From assembly GCA_035471925.1 (NCBI GenBank), contig DATIPO010000327.1, forward strand, positions 7,542 to 71,541: 64,000 nt of DNA. Reading direction: 5' to 3'. This DNA is from JANQFM01 sp035471925. Its GTDB lineage: Bacteria; Acidobacteriota; UBA6911; RPQK01; DATIPO01. The notes beneath the pieces are model-generated. The model saw only the letters and a list, made by a program, of their open reading frames with translations, was not told where the DNA came from and ran no database searches. This document shows, piece after piece, positions 8,588 through 17,584 of this stretch. A program made the position numbers and the translations under genes. Position 1 is the first letter of the stretch; every line of letters begins with the position of its first letter.

Positions 8588-11349
8588 GCCTTCCTCCTCC
8601 CAGACCGTCTTCGGCTCCCCTGCCGCCGCGCTGGAGTGCGCTGCTGCTGCGCTGGGCCCTGCCCGAGACGCTGGAGGGGGAGTCGATCCTGGGCGATCTG
8701 CTGGAGGAGTTCCGCCGCCGTCGCCAGGTGTTGCCCTCGGCGGCAAGGAACTGGTACCGGCGGCAGGCGCTGTCAGTGATGGGTCATCTCGCCTGGCGTC
8801 AGAGCGTCCGTTTGGCTTCTGCCTGGAGCCGGTTTTTTCGGCGGCCCTTCGACTGGAAAGGATCTTCCACCATGCGTGATTTTAGTGCCGACATCCGTTT
8901 CGCCCTGCGCAGCTTCATCAAGCGGCCGGGCTTCACCATCATCGCTTTGCTGACGCTGGCCTTGGGCATCGGCGTCAACACCGCCGTCTTCAACATCGTC
9001 AACGCCGTCCTGCTGCGTCCTCTGCCGGTGGAGCAGCCCGGACGCCTGGCCACTGTCTATGCCACCGGGGCCAGCGGCACCGACTACGGCACTCAGTCTT
9101 ACCCCGATTACCTCGACCTGCGCTCCCAGGTGGAGGGCTTTACTTCCATGACCGCTTATTGCCACATGTTCGGCAACCTGCAGTGGGAGGGACGCACCGA
9201 ACTGCTCATCGGCGAAGTGGCTGACTGCAACTACTTCGACTTTCTGGGCGTACGGCCCCAACTCGGACGCGGCTTCTTGCCCGAGGAATGCGTGGCGGAA
9301 GGAGCCCGTCCGGTGGCGGTGCTGGGACACGATTTCTGGCAGAAGCGTTTTGGAGGGCAAGCTGATGCCTTAGGACAAACTGTCTCCATCAACGACGTCG
9401 AATTCGAGGTGGTGGGTGTGGCGCCGGCCAGTTTTAAGGGGCTCATGGCCGGACTTTCCCCGGCCCTCTGGGTCCCCATCATGATGACCGAGACCATCGA
9501 GCCGGTGGGCATGCAGGACTCGGCGCCTTCGCCCGGAGACACGCGCCTTGAGCGCCGCGGACAGCGTTGGCTGACGCTGGTGGGACGGCGGGCCGAGGGC
9601 GTGTCCTTGGAGCAGGCCCAAAGCCAGGTCCAGACAGTGATGGCGCGTCTGGCCCAGGAGTATCCCCGCAGCAACGAGTCGCGGGGAGCTTTGCTGCTTC
9701 CCACCTCTGAGGTTCGGGTCCATCCCGATGCCGATACGGCCTTGGGACCGGTGGCCTACTTTTTGCTGGGCGTGGTGGGCTTGGTGCTTTTGATCGCCTG
9801 CGCCAACGTGGCCAACATGTTCTTGGCCCGCGTCTCCACGCGCCGCCGCGAGATCGCCTTGCGTCTGGCGCTGGGCGCCGGACGCGGACGGCTGGTCCGC
9901 CAGCTTCTGACCGAAAGCGTTCTGCTGGCGGGTGCTGGAGGAGCGTTGGGCATCCTGCTGGCCCTGGTCAGCATGAGTGCTCTGGCGGCCATGCCTCTGC
10001 CCATCCCCATCACCGTCGACGTCGACCTGTCGATGGACTGGCGGGTGCTTCTCTTCGCCCTGGGTGTTTCCTGTGCTACCGGGATCGTCTTCGGACTGGC
10101 CCCGGCCCTGCAGTCCACCCGCTCCAACCTGATCCCCGCCCTTAAGGACGCCGACTCGTCCCATTCGCAGGGACGCCGCTCACGCTTTGGGATGCGTCAG
10201 GCTCTGGTGGTGGCCCAAGTGGCACTTTCCACCGTCCTGTTGGTGGGCGCCGGACTGCTGGCCCGCAGCTTCAACCAAGCTCAGTCCATTGACCTGGGCT
10301 TTCCGGCTGACCGTTTGGCGCTGATGTCCTTCAGCCTCGACACCCGGGGATACAGCTCTGAGCAGGGCTACAGCAAGCTGGGCGAATTGGCCCGCAAGCT
10401 GGAGGGACTGCCCGGCGTAGAGGCGGCGGCCTTGGCCAATCCCGGACCCTTCTCGCTCAACGTCCACCAGGGCGATTTCAGGCTGCCTGAGCAGGCGCCC
10501 AGCGAGAATCCCCACAACCTCGATCTCAACCGCGTCGGACCGGGCTATTTCGAGACGCTGCAAGTCAAGATCTTGCAGGGGCGGGGCTGCGCTTTGCAGG
10601 ATCGTCCCGACTCACCCCGTGTGGCAGTGGTCAACAAGGCTTTGGCGCAACGCCTGTGGCCTCGGGAGAGCGCCGTGGGCCAGCGGCTGCTGAGGGCTGA
10701 CTCGCGGACACCCATCGAAATCGTGGGAATCTCTGAGAACTACAAGGTGAGGACGGTTGGCGAAGCGCCCCGTCCCTTCCTGAATCTCTGTTCCGATCAG
10801 GCCCCCACGGCCTCTTCCTCCATTCTGGTTCGCACCCGGCGTCCGGCCCGCGAGATTCTGCCGCTGTTGCGCAGCGAAGTGCTGGCCGAGGACGCCAACA
10901 TGGTCTTTCTTGAGTTCGGGACCTTGCGCCAACAGGCCGACCGTTCGCTCTTCGGAGTGCGCGCCGGAGCTCTTTTTCTCAGCGGCTTCAGCATCTTCGC
11001 CCTCTTCCTGGCCGCGGTCGGACTCTACGGCGTGATCGCCTATTCGGTCTCGGGGCGCACCCGTGAGATCGGCACCCGCATGGCCCTGGGCGCCCGCGCG
11101 GGGGACGTCCAGCGCCAAGTCGTGATGCAGGGTATGCGGCTGGTGCTGGCGGGAGCGCTGCTGGGAATCGTCCTGGCGGGACTCGCAAGCCAATTCCTGA
11201 GCGGTGTGCTCTACGGCATTCAGCCTCTTGACCCGGCCTCTTTTCTGCTGGCTGCCGGCGTCCTCATTGGGGCGGCGCTTTTGGCCAACTACCTTCCGGC
11301 CCGCCGGGCCTCGCGCATCGATCCTCTGCTGGCCCTGCGCGCCGAGTAG
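8584..11349 (+). CDS. ADOP-family orphan permease with N-terminal prefix domain
   Basis: Permease of 921 residues. Residues 1 to about 95 resemble the cytoplasmic permease prefix domain found in acidobacterial orphan permeases (ALPETLEGESILGDLLEEF). Then come a transmembrane segment (about 112-140), a MacB_PCD periplasmic domain, and FtsX domain 1 with VSTRRREIALRLALGAGRGRLVRQ. A second PCD half follows (about 535-770), then FtsX domain 2 with TREIGTRMALGARAGDVQ. It starts at GTG 8584, overlapping padR by 4 nt. No ABC ATPase is encoded next to it. The substrate is unknown; relatives act in mechanotransmission or efflux with an ATPase. Confidence 0.9.
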   Translation: MSLPPPRPSSAPLPPRWSALLLRWALPETLEGESILGDLLEEFRRRRQVLPSAARNWYRRQALSVMGHLAWRQSVRLASAWSRFFRRPFDWKGSSTMRDFSADIRFALRSFIKRPGFTIIALLTLALGIGVNTAVFNIVNAVLLRPLPVEQPGRLATVYATGASGTDYGTQSYPDYLDLRSQVEGFTSMTAYCHMFGNLQWEGRTELLIGEVADCNYFDFLGVRPQLGRGFLPEECVAEGARPVAVLGHDFWQKRFGGQADALGQTVSINDVEFEVVGVAPASFKGLMAGLSPALWVPIMMTETIEPVGMQDSAPSPGDTRLERRGQRWLTLVGRRAEGVSLEQAQSQVQTVMARLAQEYPRSNESRGALLLPTSEVRVHPDADTALGPVAYFLLGVVGLVLLIACANVANMFLARVSTRRREIALRLALGAGRGRLVRQLLTESVLLAGAGGALGILLALVSMSALAAMPLPIPITVDVDLSMDWRVLLFALGVSCATGIVFGLAPALQSTRSNLIPALKDADSSHSQGRRSRFGMRQALVVAQVALSTVLLVGAGLLARSFNQAQSIDLGFPADRLALMSFSLDTRGYSSEQGYSKLGELARKLEGLPGVEAAALANPGPFSLNVHQGDFRLPEQAPSENPHNLDLNRVGPGYFETLQVKILQGRGCALQDRPDSPRVAVVNKALAQRLWPRESAVGQRLLRADSRTPIEIVGISENYKVRTVGEAPRPFLNLCSDQAPTASSSILVRTRRPAREILPLLRSEVLAEDANMVFLEFGTLRQQADRSLFGVRAGALFLSGFSIFALFLAAVGLYGVIAYSVSGRTREIGTRMALGARAGDVQRQVVMQGMRLVLAGALLGIVLAGLASQFLSGVLYGIQPLDPASFLLAAGVLIGAALLANYLPARRASRIDPLLALRAE

Positions 11350-11435
11350 GTCAACAAGTCGAAGACTCGAGCCGGCGATAGGCCACGCTTTAGAGGGGTC
11401 GCGCAGGGCCGCATCGGGACGGCCTTATGGGCCCG

Positions 11436-11549
11436 TTATTCCACCCTTTCAGGGTTGTTTTGGGGTCTTTAGCATACCCAGGGTGCCGCTTGGGCGCTCT
11501 GCGCCCCCGCTCTACCCTGGGCTGGCGTATGGCTCCCTTTCAGGGAGCC
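11436..11549 (-). repeat. Three-hairpin dispersed intergenic element, copy 1 (inverted)
   Basis: Read on the minus strand it has three parts. First is an 8-bp hairpin (11531-11549, GGCTCCCT/AGGGAGCC with a 3-nt loop), then a 9-nt spacer. Next is a long dyad bounded by CCCAGGGT and ACCCTGGG (11477-11521) with an inner GC stem. Last is a third small hairpin ending in AATAA. The element at 23923-24040 has the same parts, order and 9-nt spacer. It fills most of the 341-nt gap between the permease and acetoacetyl-CoA synthetase genes. Confidence 0.75.
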
Positions 11550-11563
11550 CGGACTGGGTCTGG

Positions 11564-11617
11564 GACTGGGGTGCCGGACGCGGACATGGTCTAGAGACTG
11601 GGGTGCCAGACGCGGAC
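11564..11617. repeat. 22-nt direct repeat, two copies
   Basis: A 22-nt unit at 11564-11585 recurs at 11596-11617 with one mismatch and a 32-nt period. It lies between the dispersed element and the acetoacetyl-CoA synthetase promoter. No function is evident. Confidence 0.6.
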
Positions 11618-11653
11618 TGGTCTGGGTGCGAGGCTGGGTCTTGGTCTTGGGAT

Positions 11654-11683
11654 TTGGGAGGCGGGGGGCGGGCTTGGTACACT
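11654..11683 (+). promoter_or_regulatory. Predicted promoter giving a leaderless mRNA
   Basis: TTGGGA (11654-11659) and TACACT (11678-11683) are 18 nt apart. The -10 box ends 7 nt before the ATG at 11691, so transcription would start at or next to the start codon. No Shine-Dalgarno is present at the usual distance, which supports leaderless translation. Confidence 0.45.
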
Positions 11684-11690
11684 CGCGGCA

Positions 11691-13664
11691 ATGACTGATT
11701 TCGACACGCGCGAGATGTGGAAGCCGTCCAAGGAGGCGGTCGAAAAGGCTCATCTGAGCCGCTTCATCAAGGAGATCGGGATCCGCCATCCCGAGGTCAA
11801 GGACTATCGGTCGCTTTACCAGTGGTCGATCGACCATCCCCGCGAATTCTGGCCGGCTGTGTGGCGCTATTGCCGCATTCTGGCTCACCGGCCCTGGGAC
11901 GAAGTGGCCGACAACGTCGAGAAAATGCCGGGGACGCGCTGGTTCGCGGGCGCCCAGCTCAACTTCGCCGAGAACCTCCTGGCCAAAGGAGCGCCCGAAC
12001 GTCCGGCCCTGATTTTTTGGACCGAGCAGGGACGCGTCAGCGAAATGTCCTACGCTCAATTGCGCCGCCAGACCCAGCGATTGGCCCAGGCTTTCCGACG
12101 GGCCGGAGTGGCTGAGGGCGACCGGGTGGCGGCTTATCTTCCCAACCGTCCTGAAACAGTGGTGGCCATGCTGGCCGCCGCTTCCATCGGGGCGCTCTTC
12201 TCGTCCTGTTCCCCCGACTTCGGGGTGGAGGGGGTGCTGGACCGCTTCGGACAAATCCAGCCCAAGCTGCTGCTGGCGGCCGGCGGCTACCGATGGGACG
12301 GCAAGTCCCTCGATTGTCTGGAGAAGACGGCCCGCATCATGGAAGCCATTCCTGACATCGAAAAGGCCGTCATCATGCCTGCCGTGGGCGGGCTCCCCCA
12401 GACTGGAGAGGTGCGCGATTCCGTCTTGTGGGAGGAGTTTCTGGAATCGGGGCGGGGAGGCCGGGAGCACTTCGTTCCGCTGCCCTTTGATCATCCTCTC
12501 TACATCATGTATTCCTCGGGAACCACGGGAAAACCCAAGTGCATGGTCCACGGCGCGGGCGGAACCCTCCTGCAGCACCTCAAGGAGCACATCCTGCACG
12601 GCGACCTCAAGGCCGACGACCGCATCTTCTACTACACCACCTGCGGGTGGATGATGTGGAACTGGCTGGTCAGCGCGCTGGGGACGGGAGCCACGGTCCT
12701 GCTCTATGACGGCGCGCCCTTGCCCAAGGGCAATTCCTCAGTCCTCTTCGATTTGGCCCAGCAGGAAGGCATGACGGTCTTCGGCACCAGCGCCAAGTAC
12801 CTGGCCCTGGCCGAAAAACAAGGACTCAAGCCGGCTGAGAGCCACGACCTCAAATCGCTGTCCTCGATGCTGTCGACGGGGTCGGTGTTGCCGCCCGAGA
12901 GCTTCGACTACGTCTACCGCGACATCAAATCCGACTTGCGCCTGAGTTCCATCACCGGCGGCACCGACTTGATTTCCTGCTTCGCGCTGGGCAACCCCAT
13001 CCAGTCCGTCTACCGGGGTGAACTGCAATCCCTGGGCCTGGGCATGCGGGTGGAGGTGTGGGACGGCGAGGGCAATCCGCTGCCTCCCGAATCCCAGGGT
13101 GAACTGGTCTGCACCCAGGCCTTTCCTTCCATGCCGGTGGCCTTCTGGAACGATCCTGACGGTTCCCGCTACCAGGAAGCCTACTTCGAGCATTTCCCCG
13201 GGGCGTGGCGCCACGGCGATTGGGTGGAGCGGACGCGCCGCAACGGATTGGTGGTCTACGGACGCTCCGACGCCACCCTCAATCCGGGAGGCGTGCGCAT
13301 CGGTACGGCTGAGATCTACCGCCAAGTGGAGCAGTTCGAGGAAGTACTGGAGAGCGTGGTGGTAGGCCAGAGGTGGGAGGGCGATGTGCGCGTGGTGCTT
13401 TTCCTGCGCATGCGGGACGGCAGCCAACTGGACGAGGATTTGTGCCGGCGCATCCGCCAGCGGCTGCGCTCGCAGGCTTCTCCTCACCACGTGCCCCGCA
13501 AGATCCTTGCCGTTCCCGACATCCCCCGCACGGTCAGCGGCAAGATCAGCGAGTTGGCGGTGCGCAAGGCCGTCCACGGCCAGGAGGTCAAGAACACGGG
13601 CGCCCTGGCCAATCCCGAGGCTCTCCAGCACTTCCGTGATCGCCCCGAATTAGGGCAGGACTGA
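11691..13664 (+). CDS. Acetoacetyl-CoA synthetase
   Basis: Acyl-adenylate-forming ligase of 657 residues, normal for acetoacetate-CoA ligases. The N-terminal WKPSKEAVEKAHLSRF region is characteristic of the family. The P-loop-like motif is YSSGTTGKPKCMVHG (about 267-281), the adenylation core includes YTTCGWMMWNW, and the C-terminal domain ends in RTVSGKISELAVRKA with the catalytic Lys. It activates free acetoacetate to acetoacetyl-CoA with ATP. Acetoacetate is an end product of tyrosine degradation through homogentisate, whose two dioxygenases are encoded at 16474-18748, so the gene may salvage that product. It has no ribosome site; see the leaderless promoter just upstream. Confidence 0.92.
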   Translation: MTDFDTREMWKPSKEAVEKAHLSRFIKEIGIRHPEVKDYRSLYQWSIDHPREFWPAVWRYCRILAHRPWDEVADNVEKMPGTRWFAGAQLNFAENLLAKGAPERPALIFWTEQGRVSEMSYAQLRRQTQRLAQAFRRAGVAEGDRVAAYLPNRPETVVAMLAAASIGALFSSCSPDFGVEGVLDRFGQIQPKLLLAAGGYRWDGKSLDCLEKTARIMEAIPDIEKAVIMPAVGGLPQTGEVRDSVLWEEFLESGRGGREHFVPLPFDHPLYIMYSSGTTGKPKCMVHGAGGTLLQHLKEHILHGDLKADDRIFYYTTCGWMMWNWLVSALGTGATVLLYDGAPLPKGNSSVLFDLAQQEGMTVFGTSAKYLALAEKQGLKPAESHDLKSLSSMLSTGSVLPPESFDYVYRDIKSDLRLSSITGGTDLISCFALGNPIQSVYRGELQSLGLGMRVEVWDGEGNPLPPESQGELVCTQAFPSMPVAFWNDPDGSRYQEAYFEHFPGAWRHGDWVERTRRNGLVVYGRSDATLNPGGVRIGTAEIYRQVEQFEEVLESVVVGQRWEGDVRVVLFLRMRDGSQLDEDLCRRIRQRLRSQASPHHVPRKILAVPDIPRTVSGKISELAVRKAVHGQEVKNTGALANPEALQHFRDRPELGQD

Positions 13665-13860
13665 CCCCCTGGGTCCTCTGACTGCGTGCTTTGCCGCAGG
13701 GCGGTGGAGGTTGGGCGCTTTGCCGCAGCGGGAAGTCCTCTCAGAAGGTCTTTTAGGCGCAAGCAAGCCTTGACTTTTCAGGGGTTTGGCGGCACCGTTA
13801 GATTGTGGACCGGGAGTTGCAACCGGGAGATCGGCATTCAACCCAATCAGGAGCGAGATC

Positions 13861-15177
13861 ATGTTCAGCAAGCGCAAGGCGGAAGTTCTGGTAGCAGGAG
13901 CCGGGCCAGTCGGACTGTTTGCGGCCCTTCAACTTTCCCGCAAGGGACTGAGGGTCCAAGTGGTGGACGAGGAGTGGCGCACCACGGCCCGCAGCTACGC
14001 ATTGGCCCTGCATCCAGCTTCTTTGGACCTGATGGCCGAGGCGGGGCTGGAAGAAGAAGTCATCGAACGGGGACGCCGCCTTGACCGGGTTGTCTTCTGC
14101 GACTCGAAGGGGGCTCGGCAGACCGTCCATTTCAATAAGCTCGACCGCCGCTATCCTTACATTCTGGTTCTCCCTCAACGAGCCCTGGAAACGGTACTGG
14201 TTGACCGGCTCAAGGCAGCCGACGTAGCCATTGACTGGAACCACCGGGTGGAGAAGCTGGTGATGGGCGAAGACTCGGTCAAAGCCACCATCCACAGGCT
14301 CAGCAAAGAGGGATCGGGTTACTCCATCTCGGGATCGGAGTGGTATGTGGACAAGAGCCTGGAAGCTGAGTACCAGTTCGTGATCGGGGCCGACGGACAC
14401 CGTTCCATTGTGCGGCGCAGCCTGGGGATCGAGTTCGAAGACTTCGGCTCGCCCGAGGTTTTCGCGGTCTTCGAGTTTCAGGCCCAAGGCGACGACAGCC
14501 GCGAAGTGGCCGTCGTTCTCGACGAAGGCTTCACTTCCGTGTGCTGGCCGCTGGAATCAGAGGCCTATCGCTGGAGCTTTCAACTGCGCAGTGATCAGGA
14601 ATTCATCGATCCGCGCCGCAAGAGCCGGCTGGCCGTGCAGGTGGGCGGACGCTCCTATCCCCACCTCGACAAGGAGCGGCTGCAACAGCTCATAGAAGAA
14701 CGAGCCCCCTGGTTCGAACCTGAGTTCAAGGAGATGTACTGGGCTCTGGCAGTCCGCTTCGAGCACCGCTTGGCGTCCTCCTTCGGCCAAGGACGGGCTT
14801 GGCTGGCCGGGGACGCGGCTCACCTGGCCTCTCCCGTCGGAGTGCACAGCATGAACGTGGGCCTGCGCGAGGGCCGGCGGCTGGCTTCCATGATCCACGG
14901 CGTGTTGCGCCACGGCGATCCCTTTTCCGAAATGGTGAAAGGCGAAAGCATGCGACTGTCGCGTCCCACCATGGAGGCCTACGCACAGTCTCAGCGCGAG
15001 CGCTGGCGGTGCCTGCTGGACATCGACTGCATGCCTGAAGCCGGACCTTCGGCCAACGATTGGGTGCGCCGCAACGCCGCCCGCATCCCCAGCTGCATCC
15101 CCGCCTCGGGCCAGGACCTGCAAAGCTTGGTGGAACAGGTCGGGCTGACCTTGCCCCAACCCGCCCCGACCTCTTAG
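13861..15177 (+). CDS. FAD-dependent monooxygenase (PHBH/UbiH type)
   Basis: Flavoprotein hydroxylase-like enzyme of 438 residues. The N-terminal Rossmann motif is VAGAGPVGLFAALQLS (about 10-25), the central DG motif is VIGADGHRSIVRRSLG, and the C-terminal GD motif is AWLAGDAAHLASPVGVHSMNVG. The start at 13861 is chosen because AGGAG (13849-13853) precedes it; an upstream in-frame ATG at 13786 has none. This family hydroxylates aromatic or polyketide substrates using NAD(P)H and oxygen. The substrate is unknown; proximity to tyrosine catabolism might suggest an aromatic compound, but the intervening mscS gene is on the other strand. The 196-nt gap before it holds only a 12-nt direct repeat (13688, 13717). 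Confidence 0.85.
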   Translation: MFSKRKAEVLVAGAGPVGLFAALQLSRKGLRVQVVDEEWRTTARSYALALHPASLDLMAEAGLEEEVIERGRRLDRVVFCDSKGARQTVHFNKLDRRYPYILVLPQRALETVLVDRLKAADVAIDWNHRVEKLVMGEDSVKATIHRLSKEGSGYSISGSEWYVDKSLEAEYQFVIGADGHRSIVRRSLGIEFEDFGSPEVFAVFEFQAQGDDSREVAVVLDEGFTSVCWPLESEAYRWSFQLRSDQEFIDPRRKSRLAVQVGGRSYPHLDKERLQQLIEERAPWFEPEFKEMYWALAVRFEHRLASSFGQGRAWLAGDAAHLASPVGVHSMNVGLREGRRLASMIHGVLRHGDPFSEMVKGESMRLSRPTMEAYAQSQRERWRCLLDIDCMPEAGPSANDWVRRNAARIPSCIPASGQDLQSLVEQVGLTLPQPAPTS

Positions 15178-15241
15178 TGGCTCGGCAGCCTTGAAATTGT
15201 GGCTTCTGGGCGGGGGCCTCAGTTCTGCACACTGGATGGCC

Positions 15242-16051
15242 TTACTCGTCAGGGGCTTGGTGGACCACGATCTGGTCGAAGGGAATGTCGACGCCGGCCG
15301 CGTTGAGATCGTCATAGACGTTGACCTTGACCTGATGGAGCATGTTGTAGAGGTCGGCGGTATTGGCCCACACCTTAACGTTCATGTCCAGCGACGAGGC
15401 GCCGAATCCGCTGAAGACCACTTTGGGCGCAGGGTCTTCCAGAACCAGATCGCAGCGTCTCGCGGCCTTCTCCAAGACTTCGAAGGCCTTGGTCAAGTCG
15501 CTTCCATAGCCCACGCCGATGCTGACGTCGCCCCGCAGGGTCCCCAGAGTTGTGAAGTTGACGATGCTGTCTCCCGTCACCTGCGAGTTGGGGATGATGA
15601 TCTTCTCGTTATCAGGAGTGTGGAGGATAGTGGCGAAAAGCCCGATTTCTTCCACTTTGCCGGTGTGTCCGCCCCCGCTGATCCTGTCGCCGATGGTGAA
15701 GGGACGGAAGAGCAAAATCATCACGCCCGCGGCGAAGTTGGAGAGGCTGCCTTGAAGCGCCAAGCCCACGGCCAATCCAGCGGCGCCCAGAAGAGCCAGG
15801 AATCCAGCCATCTGGATGCCCAGTTGGCTGAGGGCTGCAATGGCCGCGGCGGCCAGCACCGCGTACTTGATCAACTGGGCAATGAAGCGCTTCAGGGCCT
15901 CGTCCACGCTGCGCTTGCCCAGCGCGCGCGCAGTGAGCGCATAGGCCCATTTTGAGAAGATCCACCCCACGAACAGAATCACCAGGGCCAGAGCCAGGCG
16001 CAGGCCGTATTCGGTCAAGATCGTCTGTATTTGCTCCATATCGAATTCCAT
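15242..16051 (-). CDS. mscS: Small-conductance mechanosensitive channel, MscS family
   Basis: Channel of 269 residues with the minimal MscS plan. There are three N-terminal transmembrane helices; the Gly/Ala-rich pore helix TM3 is followed by the conserved LQGSLSNFAAGVMILLFRPF stretch, then the beta domain (GDRISGGGHTGKVEEIGLFATIL, IIIPNSQV) and an alpha/beta vestibule. Such channels release solutes on hypo-osmotic shock. I chose the ATG at 16051 because AGGAGG lies 8 nt upstream; the frame continues to 16156 without another ribosome site. A plausible promoter lies at 16114-16143. Confidence 0.92.
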   Translation of the reverse strand: MEFDMEQIQTILTEYGLRLALALVILFVGWIFSKWAYALTARALGKRSVDEALKRFIAQLIKYAVLAAAAIAALSQLGIQMAGFLALLGAAGLAVGLALQGSLSNFAAGVMILLFRPFTIGDRISGGGHTGKVEEIGLFATILHTPDNEKIIIPNSQVTGDSIVNFTTLGTLRGDVSIGVGYGSDLTKAFEVLEKAARRCDLVLEDPAPKVVFSGFGASSLDMNVKVWANTADLYNMLHQVKVNVYDDLNAAGVDIPFDQIVVHQAPDE

Positions 16052-16473
16052 GGTCGAGTCCTCCTGATTGAATGAGAGAGCCCGGATGCTCCGAGTGCCG
16101 TACTCAATGTGAATTGATACCTTATGTCGATGAGCGGGGTAAAGTCTATCCCGCATTTCTCAGGGGGTGTCGTCGCGAGGGGGCCGCTGGCGGCGTCATG
16201 ACAAGGCGTCGCGACTCCCGGGCGCATCTGGACCCTCCTTCACCTTGCACTGCGACAAGGCAGGACGCCCAAGCTCGTGACGGGGCGGGACGCCTGCGCC
16301 GGTAATGGGCAGGACGTTCGCGTTATGACTTGCAGGATGCCGACCTGGCGGGGAGGCGCGCCGGCATGGCGTTTCCCGCGTCTTCGGCGGTTCCTTCCTG
16401 CGTGATATAGTTCGGGGGAGGAAAAACAGCACTCGCGGACTGTGATCAGTTCCTTTATAGGGAGAGAGTAGCG
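16052..16473. other. Divergent intergenic region, mscS / HPPD
   Basis: This stretch of 422 nt holds the mscS promoter on its left side. On its right side is an extended -10-like TGATATAGT (16403-16411) about 63 nt before the HPPD gene, whose ribosome site is GGGAGAGAG at 16460-16468. I see no coding region, terminator or repeat in the middle. Confidence 0.4.
16114..16143 (-). promoter_or_regulatory. Predicted mscS promoter
   Basis: On the minus strand, TTTACC (16143-16138) and TATCAA (16119-16114) are separated by 18 nt. The start codon lies about 60 nt downstream, preceded by AGGAGG. Confidence 0.4.
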
Positions 16474-17562
16474 ATGACTGATAATCCACTGAAATTACGC
16501 AAGATCCATCACGTCGAATTCTGGGTCGGGAACGCCAAGCAGGCCGCCTATTTTTACCGCAACGCCTTTGGATTCTCCCAGACCGGCTATTCAGGACTGG
16601 AGACGGGTCGGCGCGACCGGGCCTCTTATTTGCTGGAGCAGAACAAGGTGCGTTTCGTGCTCAGCACGCCGCTCAATTCCGACAGTCCGCTGTCTCGCCA
16701 CATCGCCCGCCACGGCGACGGAGTCAAAGACATCGTCTTCCATGTTGACGACGCCGACGCGGCCTATGAAGAAGCCCTCAGGCGTGGTGCCGAGAGCGCC
16801 TTTGAGCCCCGCGACGTGAGCGACGAGCATGGGACCGTGCGCCGGGCCGCCATCAAGACTTATGGCGACACCATTCACTCCTTCCTGTCCGACAGCGGCT
16901 ATCGGGGCCATTTTCTCCCCGGCTTCAAGCCTGCCCATATCCCCGGCGAGAGCCTGGGGCTGCTGCGCGTCGACCATATGGTCGGCAACGTCGAACTGGG
17001 CAAGATGAACTATTGGGCCGACTGGTACTCCAATGTGCTGGGATTCCAGCGCTACATCACTTTTGACGACAAAGACATTTCCACCGAGTACACGGCTCTG
17101 ATGAGCATCGTCATGTCGGACGATTCCTTCTCCATCAAGTTCCCCATCAACGAGCCCGCCCAAGGACGCAAGAAGAGCCAGATCGAGGAGTATCTGGACT
17201 ACTATGAAGGAGCCGGCGTCCAGCACATCGCGCTGCAGACCGACGACATCGTCCGCACCGTCAGCGGACTCCAGAATCGGGGAATCGACTTCCTGACCGT
17301 CCCCGACACTTATTACGAGGCCCTGCCCAACCGGGTGGGCGAGATCGACGAGGACGTGCAGGCGCTGCGCAAGCTGGGAATCTTGGCGGACCGGGATGAC
17401 GAGGGCTACCTGCTTCAGATTTTCACCCGTCCGGTGGAGGACCGCCCCACGCTCTTTTTCGAGATCATTGAACGTCACGGAAGCCGGGGCTTCGGAAAGG
17501 GCAACTTCAAGGCCCTCTTCGAGTCTATCGAGCGCGAACAAGAACTGCGGGGCACGCTCTAA
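16474..17562 (+). CDS. hppD: 4-hydroxyphenylpyruvate dioxygenase
   Basis: Non-heme iron dioxygenase of 362 residues that converts 4-hydroxyphenylpyruvate to homogentisate. Two vicinal-oxygen-chelate halves are visible. The C-terminal catalytic half carries the iron ligands H168 (RVDHMVGNV), H251 (VQHIALQTDD) and E330 (LFFEIIERHG). Length, ligand set and the TLFFEIIER ending match the family well. The ribosome site GGGAGAGAG supports the ATG at 16474. It is followed after 22 nt by the homogentisate dioxygenase gene, so the two consecutive steps of tyrosine degradation are in one operon. Confidence 0.95.
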   Translation: MTDNPLKLRKIHHVEFWVGNAKQAAYFYRNAFGFSQTGYSGLETGRRDRASYLLEQNKVRFVLSTPLNSDSPLSRHIARHGDGVKDIVFHVDDADAAYEEALRRGAESAFEPRDVSDEHGTVRRAAIKTYGDTIHSFLSDSGYRGHFLPGFKPAHIPGESLGLLRVDHMVGNVELGKMNYWADWYSNVLGFQRYITFDDKDISTEYTALMSIVMSDDSFSIKFPINEPAQGRKKSQIEEYLDYYEGAGVQHIALQTDDIVRTVSGLQNRGIDFLTVPDTYYEALPNRVGEIDEDVQALRKLGILADRDDEGYLLQIFTRPVEDRPTLFFEIIERHGSRGFGKGNFKALFESIEREQELRGTL

Positions 17563-17584
17563 AAGCGGCCCTTCGGAGGTGGAC

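Noticed and set aside
13688..13728. 12-nt direct repeat GCTTTGCCGCAG (13688-13699 and 13717-13728)
   Set aside because: Only two short copies in a GC-rich gap; no link to a promoter or operator could be made.
13771..13803. TTGACT with TAGATT before the FAD monooxygenase
   Set aside because: The spacing is about 23 nt, too long for a sigma-70 promoter.
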